A DNA stretch of 64,000 nucleotides, from contig OX442315.1 in the NCBI GenBank assembly GCA_949358305.1, positions 12,860,427 through 12,924,426 on the forward strand. The letters are read 5' to 3'. Both the position numbers and the translations under genes were made by a program. Under the pieces are notes generated by a model, which worked only from the letters and a program-made list of their open reading frames with translations, was not told the DNA's origin and did not search any database. Below, piece after piece: positions 1 through 10,895 of the stretch (the first letter of the stretch is position 1; each line of letters opens with the position of its first letter). Source of the stretch: Strigamia acuminata (taxonomy: Eukaryota; Arthropoda; Chilopoda; Geophilomorpha; Linotaeniidae).

Positions 1-2
1 AG

Positions 3-2081
3 GAAGCCAGAAAAGAAAAAGAACAGTTTCTGAAAGAGAAAGAAGAGTGGGATCGAGTCAGATGGACCGAAGAGTACAAAGCGAAGAAACAAGCTATAAT
101 AGATGAGCAAAAAAGATGGGAAGCCGAAAACTGGGAGAAGGAGACAGAAAAGTTCCAGAAAGAGTACGCACAAGACGTCTCGGACAGGAAGAAAAATGAA
201 GAAAACCTGAAACGGAAACCAGAACCCCCCAGCGGCTCTGATACCGACACAGGAGAAGGTGCAACAAAGCCGGCAAAAACGGCGAAAAGGGGGAAATCTC
301 AAAAGAGAGACGAGTCGGTCCCAAAAACAAAGGACCGTCACCCCTCAAAAAGATCCGAGACGGGAGCAGCCATCGACGCGTTACTCGAAAAGAAAAACGC
401 AAATAAAAATCGGGAACGCCCCGAAAGCGAGGAAAACAGATGGCATTCTTTTTACGAGAACAACGACGGAGGGGAGCCGCCGCCATCCGGAGGCTCGAAA
501 CAGAAGAAGGCTGGCGGAGAGACCCCACCGAGAGGGCCGAGGTTTCACCCCCAAGGAGATCCCTCCGAGCCCTCCGATTCGTCGGACGACGACCATCCGA
601 GTCGACCGTCTACAGGGAGGAGTCAAGAAGACAGCGATGGGCACCGGTCGAACCGGCCGAATGCTTCAGACCGCTCCTCCCGGAGCTCCAACCCTCGTTC
701 GGAGGAAGGGAACTTTCAGGACTCATCTGGCCGACATTACACGATGTCTGAGCTAGGCCGAGCCCTGCTGAACTCTTTCAGAAGAGAAGGAATCGATCTA
801 GGCCATCCAGGCGACGAACATAATCGCGCTGGAGAGAGGGTTAAGCGTAAATATGGCGTACGAAACGAACCAAGCAGCGAAGCCACGGGTAACATCCGTT
901 GGCAACACTACATACAAACACGATTCGACGGTTCGTGGAAGGCCGGAGACCGCTTCCTAGACGAAGTAATGCGTATCAAGAAAGCGACAAAAGCCACCGT
1001 CGCCGACATGCTAACCCACGGTCTAGTGGAGCTAACCACGGGGTCAGCTCGAGAATGGTATCAGGGACTGAAAAACCCAACCTGGGACGATTTTCTCGTC
1101 CGTTTCGATCTCCGATACGGCGAGACTCCAGACGAGATCAGTAACAAATTACGTGGTCTACGGCAAGCCCCAGGAGAAACATTAGCCGACTACGACGCCC
1201 GAGCGAAACTCCTGTTTGCAAGAGCGCCGTACGAAATAAACCCCGCTGGTTTTACGATGATCTTTTACGGAGGATTATCGGCCAACTCGCAAAGAATTCT
1301 GCTAGACATGCGTGCACCCCGCACTGGCGATTACCAAGATGTCAGTAACTATCTTCTAACAAACACGTTAGAAATAGAACAGCGGTATTACGCCACTCTG
1401 CCCCCGGAGGAAGCTGACGCGCACGAGAAACGGTTGCAGACGAGCGCCGAACGTCACAAGACCTCAGAGAAATTAATGAGGCCAAGTGAATATTTGAGCG
1501 GCATAATGAGTCTCACCGAAGCATCCTTCGGACGAATGCTGACGCCTAAAGCAGGCAGTATTCTTCCAGCCAACCCGATAGCTGCCCCAAAGAAAGCACC
1601 GGCAGCAACGGCGATGCAGGTGACCTCGACGGACTCCACCCAGATGGAGAAAGTCGAAGAGACAACACCTCTCGCCACGGCTAAAGAAGAGGAGCCAGCA
1701 TCAAGCGACGAGGAAGCCCTAAATGAGCACCTCGAAAACTTGTCGACGGGATGCGACGATCAAGGTCCCTATTTGCACCATGCACACCGGGCCTTAGCAA
1801 TCGCACAATTCAGAGCACACGTGCAGGCAACAAAAGCGAGAGGGGCATTGGGAGGAAAAAGACGATTCCCGACGCCCTTCGTCCCGAAAAAACCGGGATT
1901 CACTCCCACAGGGGATAAAAGTAACATCAAATGTTACAGCTGCGGAGAATACGGTCACTACTCCGACAAATGCGAAAAAACCGTCAAAGAAAAAGGCATC
2001 ATGCAAACCTTGATGAAAATGATGATGGAGTTAAATACTAATCTAGCAAAAAACTCCCAAGCGCAGGCGTCGCCGAAATAA
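3..2081 (+). CDS. gag: Gag polyprotein of Gypsy element A (5' partial)
   Basis: Gag is the structural protein that packages element RNA into virus-like particles. The frame is open from position 3, well before the first in-frame ATG at 744, so the true start lies upstream of the window and at least 692 residues are present. The first part is rich in Glu, Lys and Arg and probably coiled coil, followed by a Ser/Arg/Pro-rich stretch. The central part (about 1040-1450) is a retrotransposon gag core with the pattern AREWYQGLKNPTWDDF. A CCHC zinc knuckle (CYSCGEYGHYSDKC) sits near 1929-1973. The core resembles the gag remnant of element D at 55361-58377. The stop at 2079-2081 lies just past a -1 frameshift signal leading into pol. 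Confidence 0.88.
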   Translation, partial: EARKEKEQFLKEKEEWDRVRWTEEYKAKKQAIIDEQKRWEAENWEKETEKFQKEYAQDVSDRKKNEENLKRKPEPPSGSDTDTGEGATKPAKTAKRGKSQKRDESVPKTKDRHPSKRSETGAAIDALLEKKNANKNRERPESEENRWHSFYENNDGGEPPPSGGSKQKKAGGETPPRGPRFHPQGDPSEPSDSSDDDHPSRPSTGRSQEDSDGHRSNRPNASDRSSRSSNPRSEEGNFQDSSGRHYTMSELGRALLNSFRREGIDLGHPGDEHNRAGERVKRKYGVRNEPSSEATGNIRWQHYIQTRFDGSWKAGDRFLDEVMRIKKATKATVADMLTHGLVELTTGSAREWYQGLKNPTWDDFLVRFDLRYGETPDEISNKLRGLRQAPGETLADYDARAKLLFARAPYEINPAGFTMIFYGGLSANSQRILLDMRAPRTGDYQDVSNYLLTNTLEIEQRYYATLPPEEADAHEKRLQTSAERHKTSEKLMRPSEYLSGIMSLTEASFGRMLTPKAGSILPANPIAAPKKAPAATAMQVTSTDSTQMEKVEETTPLATAKEEEPASSDEEALNEHLENLSTGCDDQGPYLHHAHRALAIAQFRAHVQATKARGALGGKRRFPTPFVPKKPGFTPTGDKSNIKCYSCGEYGHYSDKCEKTVKEKGIMQTLMKMMMELNTNLAKNSQAQASPK

Positions 2082-5000
2082 ATTCAGCTTCGTCTGCGCC
2101 AGCCGCGGAAATTAAAAAGAAGAAATATCACACTGGACCCGCAGGTCATGCCTTGGCAGAAGCACAGATCAAAGATCGCATGCAGACCATTCCGAAGAAG
2201 GAAGAAACAGTGACGCTGACAAGTATGCAAGTGAGAACGAAGCCGGAGGTCGACATAGATTGGACGGACCTCCCGTTCAATCTGGAGGTTGAGCCCCAAA
2301 CATTACGCGTTTTTCACTGCAATGTCACGAAAACACATTGCGAAACTCTGTGTATGCTGCCAGTGGAGATCGAAAACCAAAAATTGTTCGGTCTGCTGGA
2401 TTCAGGAGCAGATCGTTCATTCATATCCGAAGATATAGTAAAGGACTTGGATATTGAAAAAAAGGTGGCACAAGTGAACGCGAACGTAGAATTGCTCACC
2501 GCCAACGGCTACGTCAAGCCGAGGGGCGTAGTTCGCATCATGATCGACTGGAAGGGGGGGAACCTGTCCCACCCCTTCATAGTCTTGCCATCCCACGACA
2601 AAGTATTCCTCTTAGGGATGGATATCATGGCAAAACTGAAAATTCAGCCAAACCCGATAACCCGTTCATGGAACTGGATAAGTCCCGAGGGAGAACGGCC
2701 AGTCCCCGTAGTTCCCCAAAAATTACTGGACGAAGCCAAGGACAAAGAGGAATACGGAAGAGGATTGCGAAAATTCGTCCAAGATTACGATTTCGCAGCC
2801 TTCACTCTGGAATTACAGAGGAGTAACGTCGTGGACACACTGGTCGAGGAGGCAGCACTGCGTGTTAACGAGGCATCGCTACTAAGGCGAGTGCTTCGAA
2901 AACATGAAAGAATTCTGACCAAGACACCTGGTCGAACGACGGAAGCAACCCACGAAATAGTCTTAACCACAGACAAGCCGATTCGAGTGCCTTACAAGGG
3001 GATGAACCCCCAGAAAAGAGACATTGTGACGCAGATGTGCCAAGACATGCTCGACAAGGGCATAGTAACTCAAGCGCTGGGCGAATACGCGATGCGGATC
3101 GTCCTGGTAATGCGTCCAGGCTCGGAGCCTCGACTATGCATTGATTATCGCCCCCTGAATGCGATAACAGTTATAGACCCGATTCAGATGCCGTCTATAG
3201 ACTCGATCCTCCGGGAACTGAGCCCGTTCAAGTGGGTAACCACCATGGACCTGTCAAAGGGGTATTGGCAAGTGGAGCTAAAACCCGAAGACAAACTGAA
3301 AACGGCTTTCTACTCCCCGATAGGAAGACTAATGTTCAACGTGATGCCGTTCGGGCTTGTAAACGCCCCGAGCACGTTCCAGAAATTGATCGAAAGCGTG
3401 TTGGGAGATATGCTTCACGACTTCGTGTGGGCGTATCTCGACGACATAATAATAACGTCGGACACATTCGAAGAGCATATAGACCACATCGACAGAGTGG
3501 TCTCTCGCCTAGCCAAGGCGGGACTCCACATCCATCCAGGGAAGAGCAAGTTTTGCAGAAAAGAGCTTGCCTTCCTAGGATATCGAATAGGAGTCGAGGG
3601 AATCGCGATTGACCCCGAAAAGGTCAAAGCAATAAACGGATTCCCCGCCCCCGAAGATATAAAAGGTGTCCAAAGATTCATGGGCATGGTCAATTTCTTC
3701 GGCCGACTACTCTCTGGTCTGGCTGAGGTGGCCGCGCCTATAACGGATCTCTTACGAACGGATAAAGAGTTTGAGTGGACGGTCCAGTGCGAGGCCGCAT
3801 TTAGCACTATCAAGCAAATGCTGGCTGACGTCGAAAAGATGCCATTGCCGGACCTAAACCGACCGTTCGTGTTGCACACCGACGCGAGTAAAATCGGACT
3901 GGGTGCAGCCCTTCTGCAGACCCACGTGTACAACGGAATCTCGCAAGAAGTACCCTGTATGTTTATAAGCAGGAAAATACAGGGCGCGGAGAAAAATTAC
4001 ACGGCAACGGAACTAGAATGCCTAGCCGTAATTTGGGCAGTTCGAAAATTTCGCGACTATCTGGAGTACACGAACTTCGAGGTTCAGACAGATCACCAGG
4101 CACTAAGCTGGTTGATGAAGCTCAAGGAACCTTCCGGCCGACTCGCAAGATGGCAACTGGAGTTAATGGCGTGCGATATAACAATTACGTACCGCCCCGG
4201 GAAGTACAATCATGTGGCCGACGCCCTCTCAAGAGCCCCAGCCTCTGACCCCCAGAGACCAGACGACGACGGCGAGGACGACACCCACCTCTTGTACTGC
4301 CCAACTCCACGCAGAATATGGCGCTTACGAAAAGCAAACGAACTGCCGGTGATGGAGCCCGAAGATAGAACGTTTTGTGGTTTTTGGACTCGAACGTACC
4401 AGCCAGCTGGGACGAGCGATTCAACGTCCGCAATTCAACCTCCGCCCCCCGGAGAAACCCACAAAACACTACTACGCGCCTTCACAGCAAAAATTGAAGA
4501 AAAAACGCAATATGCTCCACCCACGAGACGTGAGTTCGTCGAACACCAGGCAGCAGACACAAAATGTCAAATTATAACACAATATTTGCTGAACGGCGAA
4601 TTTCCGGAAGGGATGACAAACCCACACCGCCGGAAACAGTTCGTCAAAGAAGCAACAAGCTACCTCATAGATGATGAACTCCTGGTAAAATACCACCCGA
4701 CATTTCAAGATGACCTCAGTGGAGCGGGAAACTCGGTGAAAGTGGTCGTACCGGCATCACTGCACAACCGACTGTTGTGGCTGATGCACGGACACCCGCT
4801 CGCCAGCCATTCCGGCATAGCGAGAACCCTTTATCGAGTAAAGCAACTTTTCTTCTGGCCGGGCGCGCGGCAAAAGATAACGAAATTTATCCGACACTGC
4901 CCCCGGTGCCAAGCATGCAGACCGCGAGATAAAGTAGCCAGAAACGCCATGTCTCTCGGACCCTACGCACCGTTTGACTGCTTAAGCATAGACTTGATGG

Positions 5001-6184
5001 GCCCCAAGCCCACAACGGGAAACAAGAACATGTATATTCTCGTAATTATGGACGTGGCCACCCGATGGCCGGAGCTGTACGCCCTCGCGAAGCCCTCGGC
5101 TGAAAACATAGTCGAGTGCCTTTACGACGTGGCAATGCGATTTGGGTTTCCCAGAAAACTCATTTCGGATAACGGCCCCCAATTCCGATCAAGAATATAT
5201 AAGGACTTCTGTAGGAAATTTAAAATGGATGCATCGAACACCTCCACATATAATCCTCAGACAAACCCAGTCGAGAGATTAAATAAAGATATAAAATATG
5301 CGCTGACAGTATTCACCGACATTCACAATCGATGGGACGAATACCTGCGAGAAATCGCTTTCAGCATTCGCTCAACCGTGTCAAGAACACGCGAATTCTC
5401 ACCGGCGTACCTCAACTTCGCCCGCGAATTAAGGATGCCATGGGACCCACGCGTTGCCGAAGCTGTTAACGTATTAGACCCGTCGAGCCCACATGAGTAC
5501 GTGTGCCGGTTGGAACAGACTATATCCGACACGTACCAGCATATGATGGCGCATATTTTCAACATGAGAGAGAGAATCGCAGATAAAGAAGGCGATCTCG
5601 CTTTCGCGAACTTTAAAGTGAATGATCTAGTGTGGAAGGAGGCACACACGTTGTCCAATGCAGCGAGGGGCATCGCCGCCGGTTTAGCCGACAAGAGGGA
5701 CGGTCCCTACGTAATTGTGGCCGAACACGGAGGCAACGCATACCAACTACGCCGCCTAGAGGACAACAAAAATTTTCAGTCGATACATGGCCGAGATTTA
5801 AGGCCATATCTGCCAGAATTTCCACAGGAAATTTGGCTGGAAGGTCAGACACACAGCGGCCAAGGGGGCACCGTGGTCGACACGTTCCAAAAAACAAATG
5901 AAGCTGAAAATATAGCGGAAAACGAGGATGAATTCTTCGACGCCGAATCCCCAGCCGACGAGGCTCCAACTCAGCCGGAGCAAGCAATTTCGGAGAGGGA
6001 GGAAGCAGAAGAATGTACTTCTGAAATGGAAAATAAAAAAATTAATAATGAGAAAAATGCCAACACATCGGAGATGAACGAGCAAGTAGAGTCACGATCT
6101 ACGAGCACGTCGAAAATCAACCTTCGACCACGACGAAGCAATAATCCGTTCATTCGGGACGGCAAAGTCGTGGGGAAGAACTAA
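2042..6184 (+). CDS. pol: Pol polyprotein of Gypsy element A (PR-RT-RH-IN)
   Basis: Pol carries the enzymes for reverse transcription and integration. The frame opens at 2042 and is entered by -1 frameshifting from gag; no ATG is needed, and the first plausible near-cognate codon is TTG at 2153. Domains in order, numbered from 2042: aspartic protease with LDSGADRSFI near residue 120; reverse transcriptase with LCIDYRPLN and the YLDD catalytic motif near 464; RNase H with LHTDASKIGLGA and HVADALSR; integrase with an HHCC finger and the D-D-E core (SIDLMG near 982, ISDNGPQF near 1041, NPVERLN near 1077). A GPY/F-type module (KRDGPYVI) and an acidic tail end the protein. The order protease-RT-RNase H-integrase is diagnostic of Ty3/Gypsy. 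There is no internal stop. Confidence 0.95.
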   Translation, partial: SSKKLPSAGVAEINSASSAPAAEIKKKKYHTGPAGHALAEAQIKDRMQTIPKKEETVTLTSMQVRTKPEVDIDWTDLPFNLEVEPQTLRVFHCNVTKTHCETLCMLPVEIENQKLFGLLDSGADRSFISEDIVKDLDIEKKVAQVNANVELLTANGYVKPRGVVRIMIDWKGGNLSHPFIVLPSHDKVFLLGMDIMAKLKIQPNPITRSWNWISPEGERPVPVVPQKLLDEAKDKEEYGRGLRKFVQDYDFAAFTLELQRSNVVDTLVEEAALRVNEASLLRRVLRKHERILTKTPGRTTEATHEIVLTTDKPIRVPYKGMNPQKRDIVTQMCQDMLDKGIVTQALGEYAMRIVLVMRPGSEPRLCIDYRPLNAITVIDPIQMPSIDSILRELSPFKWVTTMDLSKGYWQVELKPEDKLKTAFYSPIGRLMFNVMPFGLVNAPSTFQKLIESVLGDMLHDFVWAYLDDIIITSDTFEEHIDHIDRVVSRLAKAGLHIHPGKSKFCRKELAFLGYRIGVEGIAIDPEKVKAINGFPAPEDIKGVQRFMGMVNFFGRLLSGLAEVAAPITDLLRTDKEFEWTVQCEAAFSTIKQMLADVEKMPLPDLNRPFVLHTDASKIGLGAALLQTHVYNGISQEVPCMFISRKIQGAEKNYTATELECLAVIWAVRKFRDYLEYTNFEVQTDHQALSWLMKLKEPSGRLARWQLELMACDITITYRPGKYNHVADALSRAPASDPQRPDDDGEDDTHLLYCPTPRRIWRLRKANELPVMEPEDRTFCGFWTRTYQPAGTSDSTSAIQPPPPGETHKTLLRAFTAKIEEKTQYAPPTRREFVEHQAADTKCQIITQYLLNGEFPEGMTNPHRRKQFVKEATSYLIDDELLVKYHPTFQDDLSGAGNSVKVVVPASLHNRLLWLMHGHPLASHSGIARTLYRVKQLFFWPGARQKITKFIRHCPRCQACRPRDKVARNAMSLGPYAPFDCLSIDLMGPKPTTGNKNMYILVIMDVATRWPELYALAKPSAENIVECLYDVAMRFGFPRKLISDNGPQFRSRIYKDFCRKFKMDASNTSTYNPQTNPVERLNKDIKYALTVFTDIHNRWDEYLREIAFSIRSTVSRTREFSPAYLNFARELRMPWDPRVAEAVNVLDPSSPHEYVCRLEQTISDTYQHMMAHIFNMRERIADKEGDLAFANFKVNDLVWKEAHTLSNAARGIAAGLADKRDGPYVIVAEHGGNAYQLRRLEDNKNFQSIHGRDLRPYLPEFPQEIWLEGQTHSGQGGTVVDTFQKTNEAENIAENEDEFFDAESPADEAPTQPEQAISEREEAEECTSEMENKKINNEKNANTSEMNEQVESRSTSTSKINLRPRRSNNPFIRDGKVVGKN
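2048..2099 (+). promoter_or_regulatory. -1 ribosomal frameshift signal, element A
   Basis: The heptamer A AAA AAC lies at 2048-2054, correctly phased to gag codons (gcA AAA AAC). It is followed by a 6-nt spacer and a 9-bp GC-rich stem: 2061-2069 pairs with 2091-2099, with one G-U pair, and the loop contains the gag stop. The -1 frame is open from 2042, right after a TAA at 2039-2041, and leads straight into pol. Slippery site, spacer length and stem match the canonical retroviral arrangement. Efficiency has not been measured. Confidence 0.85.
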
Positions 6185-6564
6185 AAATAAAAGAAAATGT
6201 GATAACATGGAGCGGAGGCCTTGTAAAATAAAAAGATTTACTTACGAGAGCTGCTGCACATGTTGAAACGCGAAAATTTGGCTAAGTCCAAACTTCGCAA
6301 CGAATTGTCGCAGTCACCACTAACAGACGAGAAGTTATGACGTATCGGGCGACCACGTGACAATGAAACCACGCGGTCGACCCCGTAGCGTCATTGCCAG
6401 CACGGCGGATCTCGCAAAATACGAGACGCGTTCGAGACCCACAATTCTCAGCGTCGATAGGCCCAGTTTCCGACTGTTTTTAACACGACGAGACGTGTTT
6501 TTGCTTCTCCCCCAAAGAGAAAGACAAAGACCTCTCAAACAAAACTTCATTTTCCTAAATTGAA
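6185..6564 (+). other. Spacer between pol and third ORF, element A
   Basis: This 380-nt stretch has no convincing ORF. It probably holds the 5' untranslated part, and possibly the promoter, of the spliced third-ORF transcript whose ATG is at 6565. No clear TATA box was recognised. Confidence 0.4.
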
Positions 6565-9500
6565 ATGGCCGATCGACGCAACCCACGATTAGAGCCGAGC
6601 GCATCGTCGAGAGACGAGAGCGACGGCCTAATCGTAAATGCAGAAGACGATGAGAATTGGGACGAACAACCGCCGTTGCAGGTAAATTAGTGTGATTTCC
6701 CCAGAGAAATCACATAATTCTTTGAATCTGTTGCATCCAACCCAGATTGGAGCGTGACTTGTGACTGATATATTTCTTTCTGTTTTATTATTGATTTAAG
6801 GCTGGCTAAAAACCCGAGAGTGGACCCAGATTCACCTCGGAGTCAAGGCCGCCAAAAAACTAGAACAAAGGAAGTGTTCGCGGAATGGCGTCGTGGCAAA
6901 CCAAAACCAAAACTAAAGGTTTTCTTTCTTTTAAAATTAAACATCGTAATAAATTAAAATACGATTAGAGTTAAAATAAAAAGTTTAACGTAATATTAAG
7001 AATTTAACGATCGGTTTTGCCTGCGACCCCTTCCTAAAAAGCGGATCACCTGAGTTCAAAGGTAGTGTTGGATCAGCGCTACGACGGCGGAGATCATCGC
7101 AGAACTGCGAAACAAGAAAATAAGACCGACGGCCGCAACAAAAGAAAGGAGTTGCTGCCACCGTCGATCTTGAGCATATTTCTGATCCCCATCGTTAAAC
7201 TGGGATTTATTATATTAATCTTGTGATCTAAAATTATTCAGGTCGACCCGCTAGAATCGTGGGACGCCCTGCCTTCGACGGTGTCAACCGCCAACAACAT
7301 CTTTCGCGGAGCCCTGCCGATTTACCTGCGGCAGGCCTATCCTGCAGAGACCAGCGCCTGGAAAATCCGATTGATGTATTCCAGGACCCTCGAGGAAAAA
7401 TTCGAGCGATCAAAAACGCTGGTCGAGTGCATGACGAAGGAGATGAGGGAGCGAGTGGGGCCGCGGATCCCACCCGATGCGGATCCGCCGAGCCCCGTTT
7501 ACTCCGGGTACCTGGAAGAGGCTTACCCAGGCACGGTGGCCGAGCTGCACACCTCCCATAGGTGGAGCGAGGCCCCGACCTTGGCAGCCCGCCAGAGAAT
7601 AGTGGACGACGAGATCAAACGCTTAAAGCGCACCGAGACTCACGGAGTAACCCGAGTTCTCGAGAGAAACGGTTTCTCCCCCGAAGAAATCCGTAGATGG
7701 CTTCGCGACATCGAAGAAGATCATCTGACACCCAGATGGATACCGCCGGCGAATTTTACGGCCACGCAGTCTGAGATGTGGCAGTTATACCACGCTGGTA
7801 TCCTGGGAAGTCGCCGCCATCACAGAAGATCGAAGCGTCCGGCGGAGTCCGCCCCACGCGGACCCGCACGAAGAAGACAGGCCGTCTCCCCAACAGAGGC
7901 CGGCCCGTCAACGAGTCGCGACTACCGCAGCCGCTCGAGCAGCTCCAGTTCCCGAACTCGAGTTGTCGTGCGCTCGGAGTGTCGCCGAGTAGTAACGCTC
8001 GAGCCTGCCTCGCCAGACGACGCGCGGGCTGAGCGAACGGTCGAATCTTCCGCCCACTGGGCTGCGAGGACCGAGACACACCAAGATCGAGGAAAGAAAA
8101 GATCCTCGTTGTTTATGGCGATTACCACACAGTCGTCAGATCAATCCTCGTCGCGACGAACCGTCTCAACACACCAGAGACCGGATTCCCCGACGGACGT
8201 CCCCCAGAGGACGGTCCAACAAAGATCCGTCGCAGCCAACACCAGGAGGAATCGGAAGCGTAAAGTACGACAGAAGACGCGTGCGCGGTCTCTGATCGCG
8301 AAAGGATTGGAGAAAGAGCGAGAGATGGCCGCCGCAAAAAGGTCCGAACCCCGAAGTCTCGGATCCGCGGCTGGGCCGTCCAGGCTCCAGGCAGAGATTG
8401 ATTTGGGAGAATTGACGGAAGAACAAATATCCCAAGAAGAGTCGGACAAGGATGGACCGGTCACGAAACAAGATCTGGCCATGGCATTGAAGAACGCCTT
8501 CCGAGGATACGCGGCCAACCGGCCGTCGGGCTCAACACCGGCTGTGCCCACCGCGCTTGTGCCCCCACAGGTGCAATCGCGATGGCCGCCACTCCTCGAG
8601 GGTACAAACCCAGCAGTGACCACGTGGACCCCTCCCCGGATGATTCCGGTGGGAGATCCAACTCCCAAACGGGTCAGATACGACGACCTACCAGGGATGG
8701 GCCGTCCACCGTCACCCCCGACGCCACGAGTGTACCATCCTCATCGCAACGCCGAGTGGTACGCGCAGCGGGAGATGGACGCCAGATGCCGGCGTGAAGC
8801 GGCCTATCCCCCACTCAGCGAGTTACAAGAATATCTGGCCGAATACGAGAACCCCGCGATTGCCGAGTTGGCCATACGACAGGCCGACGCCGCCCAAACT
8901 CACCACATCAACTGGGCGATCGAACAGATGCGGACGTTGTCACAACAATTCAGTGACAATCCGGACCGCGCTCACCCCTGCCATCGGAGCAGTTTGAATT
9001 TGGCTGTGACGAACGTACTGGCCCAGCTGCTATCCCTGGGCGTCTTCTTGGACAGTCGGCAAGCTATGGCGGCCTGGACAATCGTCGACCGTGAGGGAGT
9101 TCACCTTCCTCGGGCGTTGTACCAGGTATGGGCCGGATGGACTCCTGAGCCCGCCTCGCTGCGCTTCGACCTGGCCAGAAATACGGAAAACCCAGGCCTA
9201 CAGTTTTCAAAGATGCGTTCGTTAGCATTCCGCTACCGGAACCCCGGAGTCCACCCTTCCTTGTTGCGAACAATTCGGGAGGTTCCGGAGATACCGGGAA
9301 CGGCGGCGAGCCTTCCACAGGCCATCGAGACCGCCCCCCCAGAGGCGGCGGTCCAACCATACATACCGACCCCAAAGCCGGTATTCCCGAAGGAGAAGCG
9401 ACACGCGAATCGACCCATATTGATTCCGAAGCGTTCCAAGCGAGGACCCCGAACTCCTCCGCTGCCCTCTCCTTCACCACCAGCGGCAGGGCTGGCCGCT

Positions 9501-10028
9501 CTCTCTGCAGAGCCGGCTACGCCACCGTTGGAGAGCCCAATGGAGATTCCGCTCCCACCATCGCCTCCGCCGCCCCCAGCAGCGCAGCTTTATTTGAGGC
9601 TGGGAGTGGAATACCCCTTCCTTCAGATGTCGGAGTTCACGCGACAACGCATCATTGACTCCGACGATCACGGCGAATCAATCCTCAAATGGCTAAACAG
9701 AGAAGCCCGATCCACCATGGACGCCGTCTTCCATCGCCGTATCCTACGGGCCCACAGGAAACCCGGATCGAGCGCCGAGTCGCGAAGGATCCGACTCGTC
9801 CCCGATCGATTCCCCGCGTCTACCCGGATTTGGATCCATGAGCGTACGGGGTTGGTTGGCGAGCCAGCCGGCAGTCACCCGCAGTACTTCATCAACGAGC
9901 GACAAAATCCTGCGGATCTGACAACCTCTCTGCCCCCGGATTTACCACCGCCGCCACCGGCAGTGCCACCCGTGATCCTCCGCCCATGCAGAGGAGTGCT
10001 GCCGGCTCTTCGCAGAGGAGAGCGATGA
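6565..10028 (+). CDS. Third ORF of Gypsy element A, two exons, unknown function
   Basis: I do not recognise this protein. It is proposed as exon 1 6565-6681 (ATG, 39 codons, donor CAG|GTAAAT) joined to exon 2 7242-10028 (acceptor AAAATTATTCAG|GTC). Both are phase 0, giving about 967 residues. It sits in the position of env between pol and the 3' LTR, but I see no signal peptide, transmembrane segment or furin-like site. The product is very basic and disordered in parts: a Ser/Arg-rich stretch near residue 268, an Arg/Lys-rich middle, and Pro-rich runs near 780-830. Two more ordered parts are conspicuous, the first about 150 residues of exon 2 (SAWKIRLMYSRTLEEKFE) and a segment around 8890-9250. 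A nucleic-acid-binding or particle-associated role is a guess. Confidence 0.6.
6682..7241 (+). other. Predicted intron in third ORF of element A
   Basis: The intron is bounded by CAG|GTAAAT at the left and a T-rich tract ending ATTATTCAG at the right. Removing it joins two open frames in phase. Unspliced reading stops at a TAG two codons past the donor, so the long downstream frame needs splicing or another start. A second possible acceptor near 6800 (TTGATTTAAG) would give an immediate stop and was not used. Confidence 0.6.
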
Positions 10029-10063
10029 AAAAATTGAGATCGCTCCGATCCGAGATCGAAGCT

Positions 10064-10075
10064 GGAGGAGGGACG
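10064..10075 (+). other. Polypurine tract of element A
   Basis: The sequence GGAGGAGGGACG directly abuts the TGTGGTGA start of the LTR, where plus-strand DNA synthesis is primed. The same junction (GGGACG|TGTGGTGA) occurs in element D on the minus strand. Confidence 0.75.
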
Positions 10076-10895
10076 TGTGGTGACCCAGTTGGATAAGTGT
10101 CCCCCCAGGGCGGATACTTGTCCTATGAGTCACTATGATTAAAGAGTCGTTCCCCCCCGAGTTGGCTCCACCTCCCCATGGCAGGTGTGTGCCCCGAGGG
10201 GGAGGAAGCGGCTGGTGGTCAGCCCCCATTGGTTGATCGCCGGCCCTTCACCCCACTGCATAAAAGGCTGTGTTTCCCGCCTAAAGACAGAACTTACACA
10301 AACGACACCAAGAACACAGCAACTACCTCACCGTCAGGCCAACTTCAACTACAAGTTAGGATTGATCGAGGATCGCTGAGTAAAGTGCAAACTGTAACTC
10401 TCACGAAGTCACTTGCGAGCTATTCCTGCGAAAGCACGAGAATAGCCCTTGTGAAATCACCCAGAATAATCGCCCAGACGATTATTCGCCGAAGTAAGTG
10501 TCCGAGTGCTTTGTAGGGAACCCCAAAGTTCCTAGACGAGGCCTCTGCGACGCTAAACAAACCCTAGACAACAGGCACGGATAGAAGACTCGAAAGAGCA
10601 TTCCACCGCGTCCGTGAAGACGAATCCGTGACGAATTAACGACAACTCGAGACGCCGCCTTTGTTCCGCCGACCACGCGGAATCGACGACGCCATCTTGA
10701 GAAATCCTTTGTTCGACGCTGACCACGTCGACTCTAGAATTATTACTGAGTGTATTTTAAAGGCATAAAGCCTGGTGAATAAATTACCTGTTTATTTACA
10801 TACGTTTGGTATTCATTTGGGTATTTACATAATTGATCACAGGTAAAGTATTACACGTTAGCGCTATTTAAACCTATACCAAGTAGGACGCGACA
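10076..10895 (+). repeat. 3' LTR of Gypsy element A (820 bp)
   Basis: The LTR starts TGTGGTGA after the polypurine tract and ends GGACGCGACA, giving imperfect inverted ends. It contains a CCATTGG box near 10226, a TATA-like CATAAAAGG near 10259 and an AATAAA near 10779. The partner 5' LTR is outside the window, so the ends rest on the TG...CA termini, the polypurine tract and the resumption of an open reading frame at 10896. Confidence 0.75.

Larger units (their letters stand above)
1..10895 (+). mobile_element. Ty3/Gypsy LTR retrotransposon A, 5' end outside window
   Basis: The order is gag (from position 3), pol with protease-RT-RNase H-integrase, a spliced third ORF, a polypurine tract and a 3' LTR ending at 10895. 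The 5' LTR, primer site and gag start lie left of the window. All three reading frames are open with no internal stop, so the copy looks young. Right after its 3' LTR the sequence continues as an open frame of another element's gag (element B), so A appears to have landed inside B. The usual target duplication cannot be checked because the left end is missing. Confidence 0.85.

Noticed and set aside
259-756. Small plus-strand frames at 259-756 and 440-751
   Set aside because: They overlap the gag frame that is open from position 3 and shows gag-like composition; they are shadows.
6565-10028. Envelope gene of an errantivirus-like element
   Set aside because: No signal peptide, cleavage site or transmembrane helix was visible in the translation.
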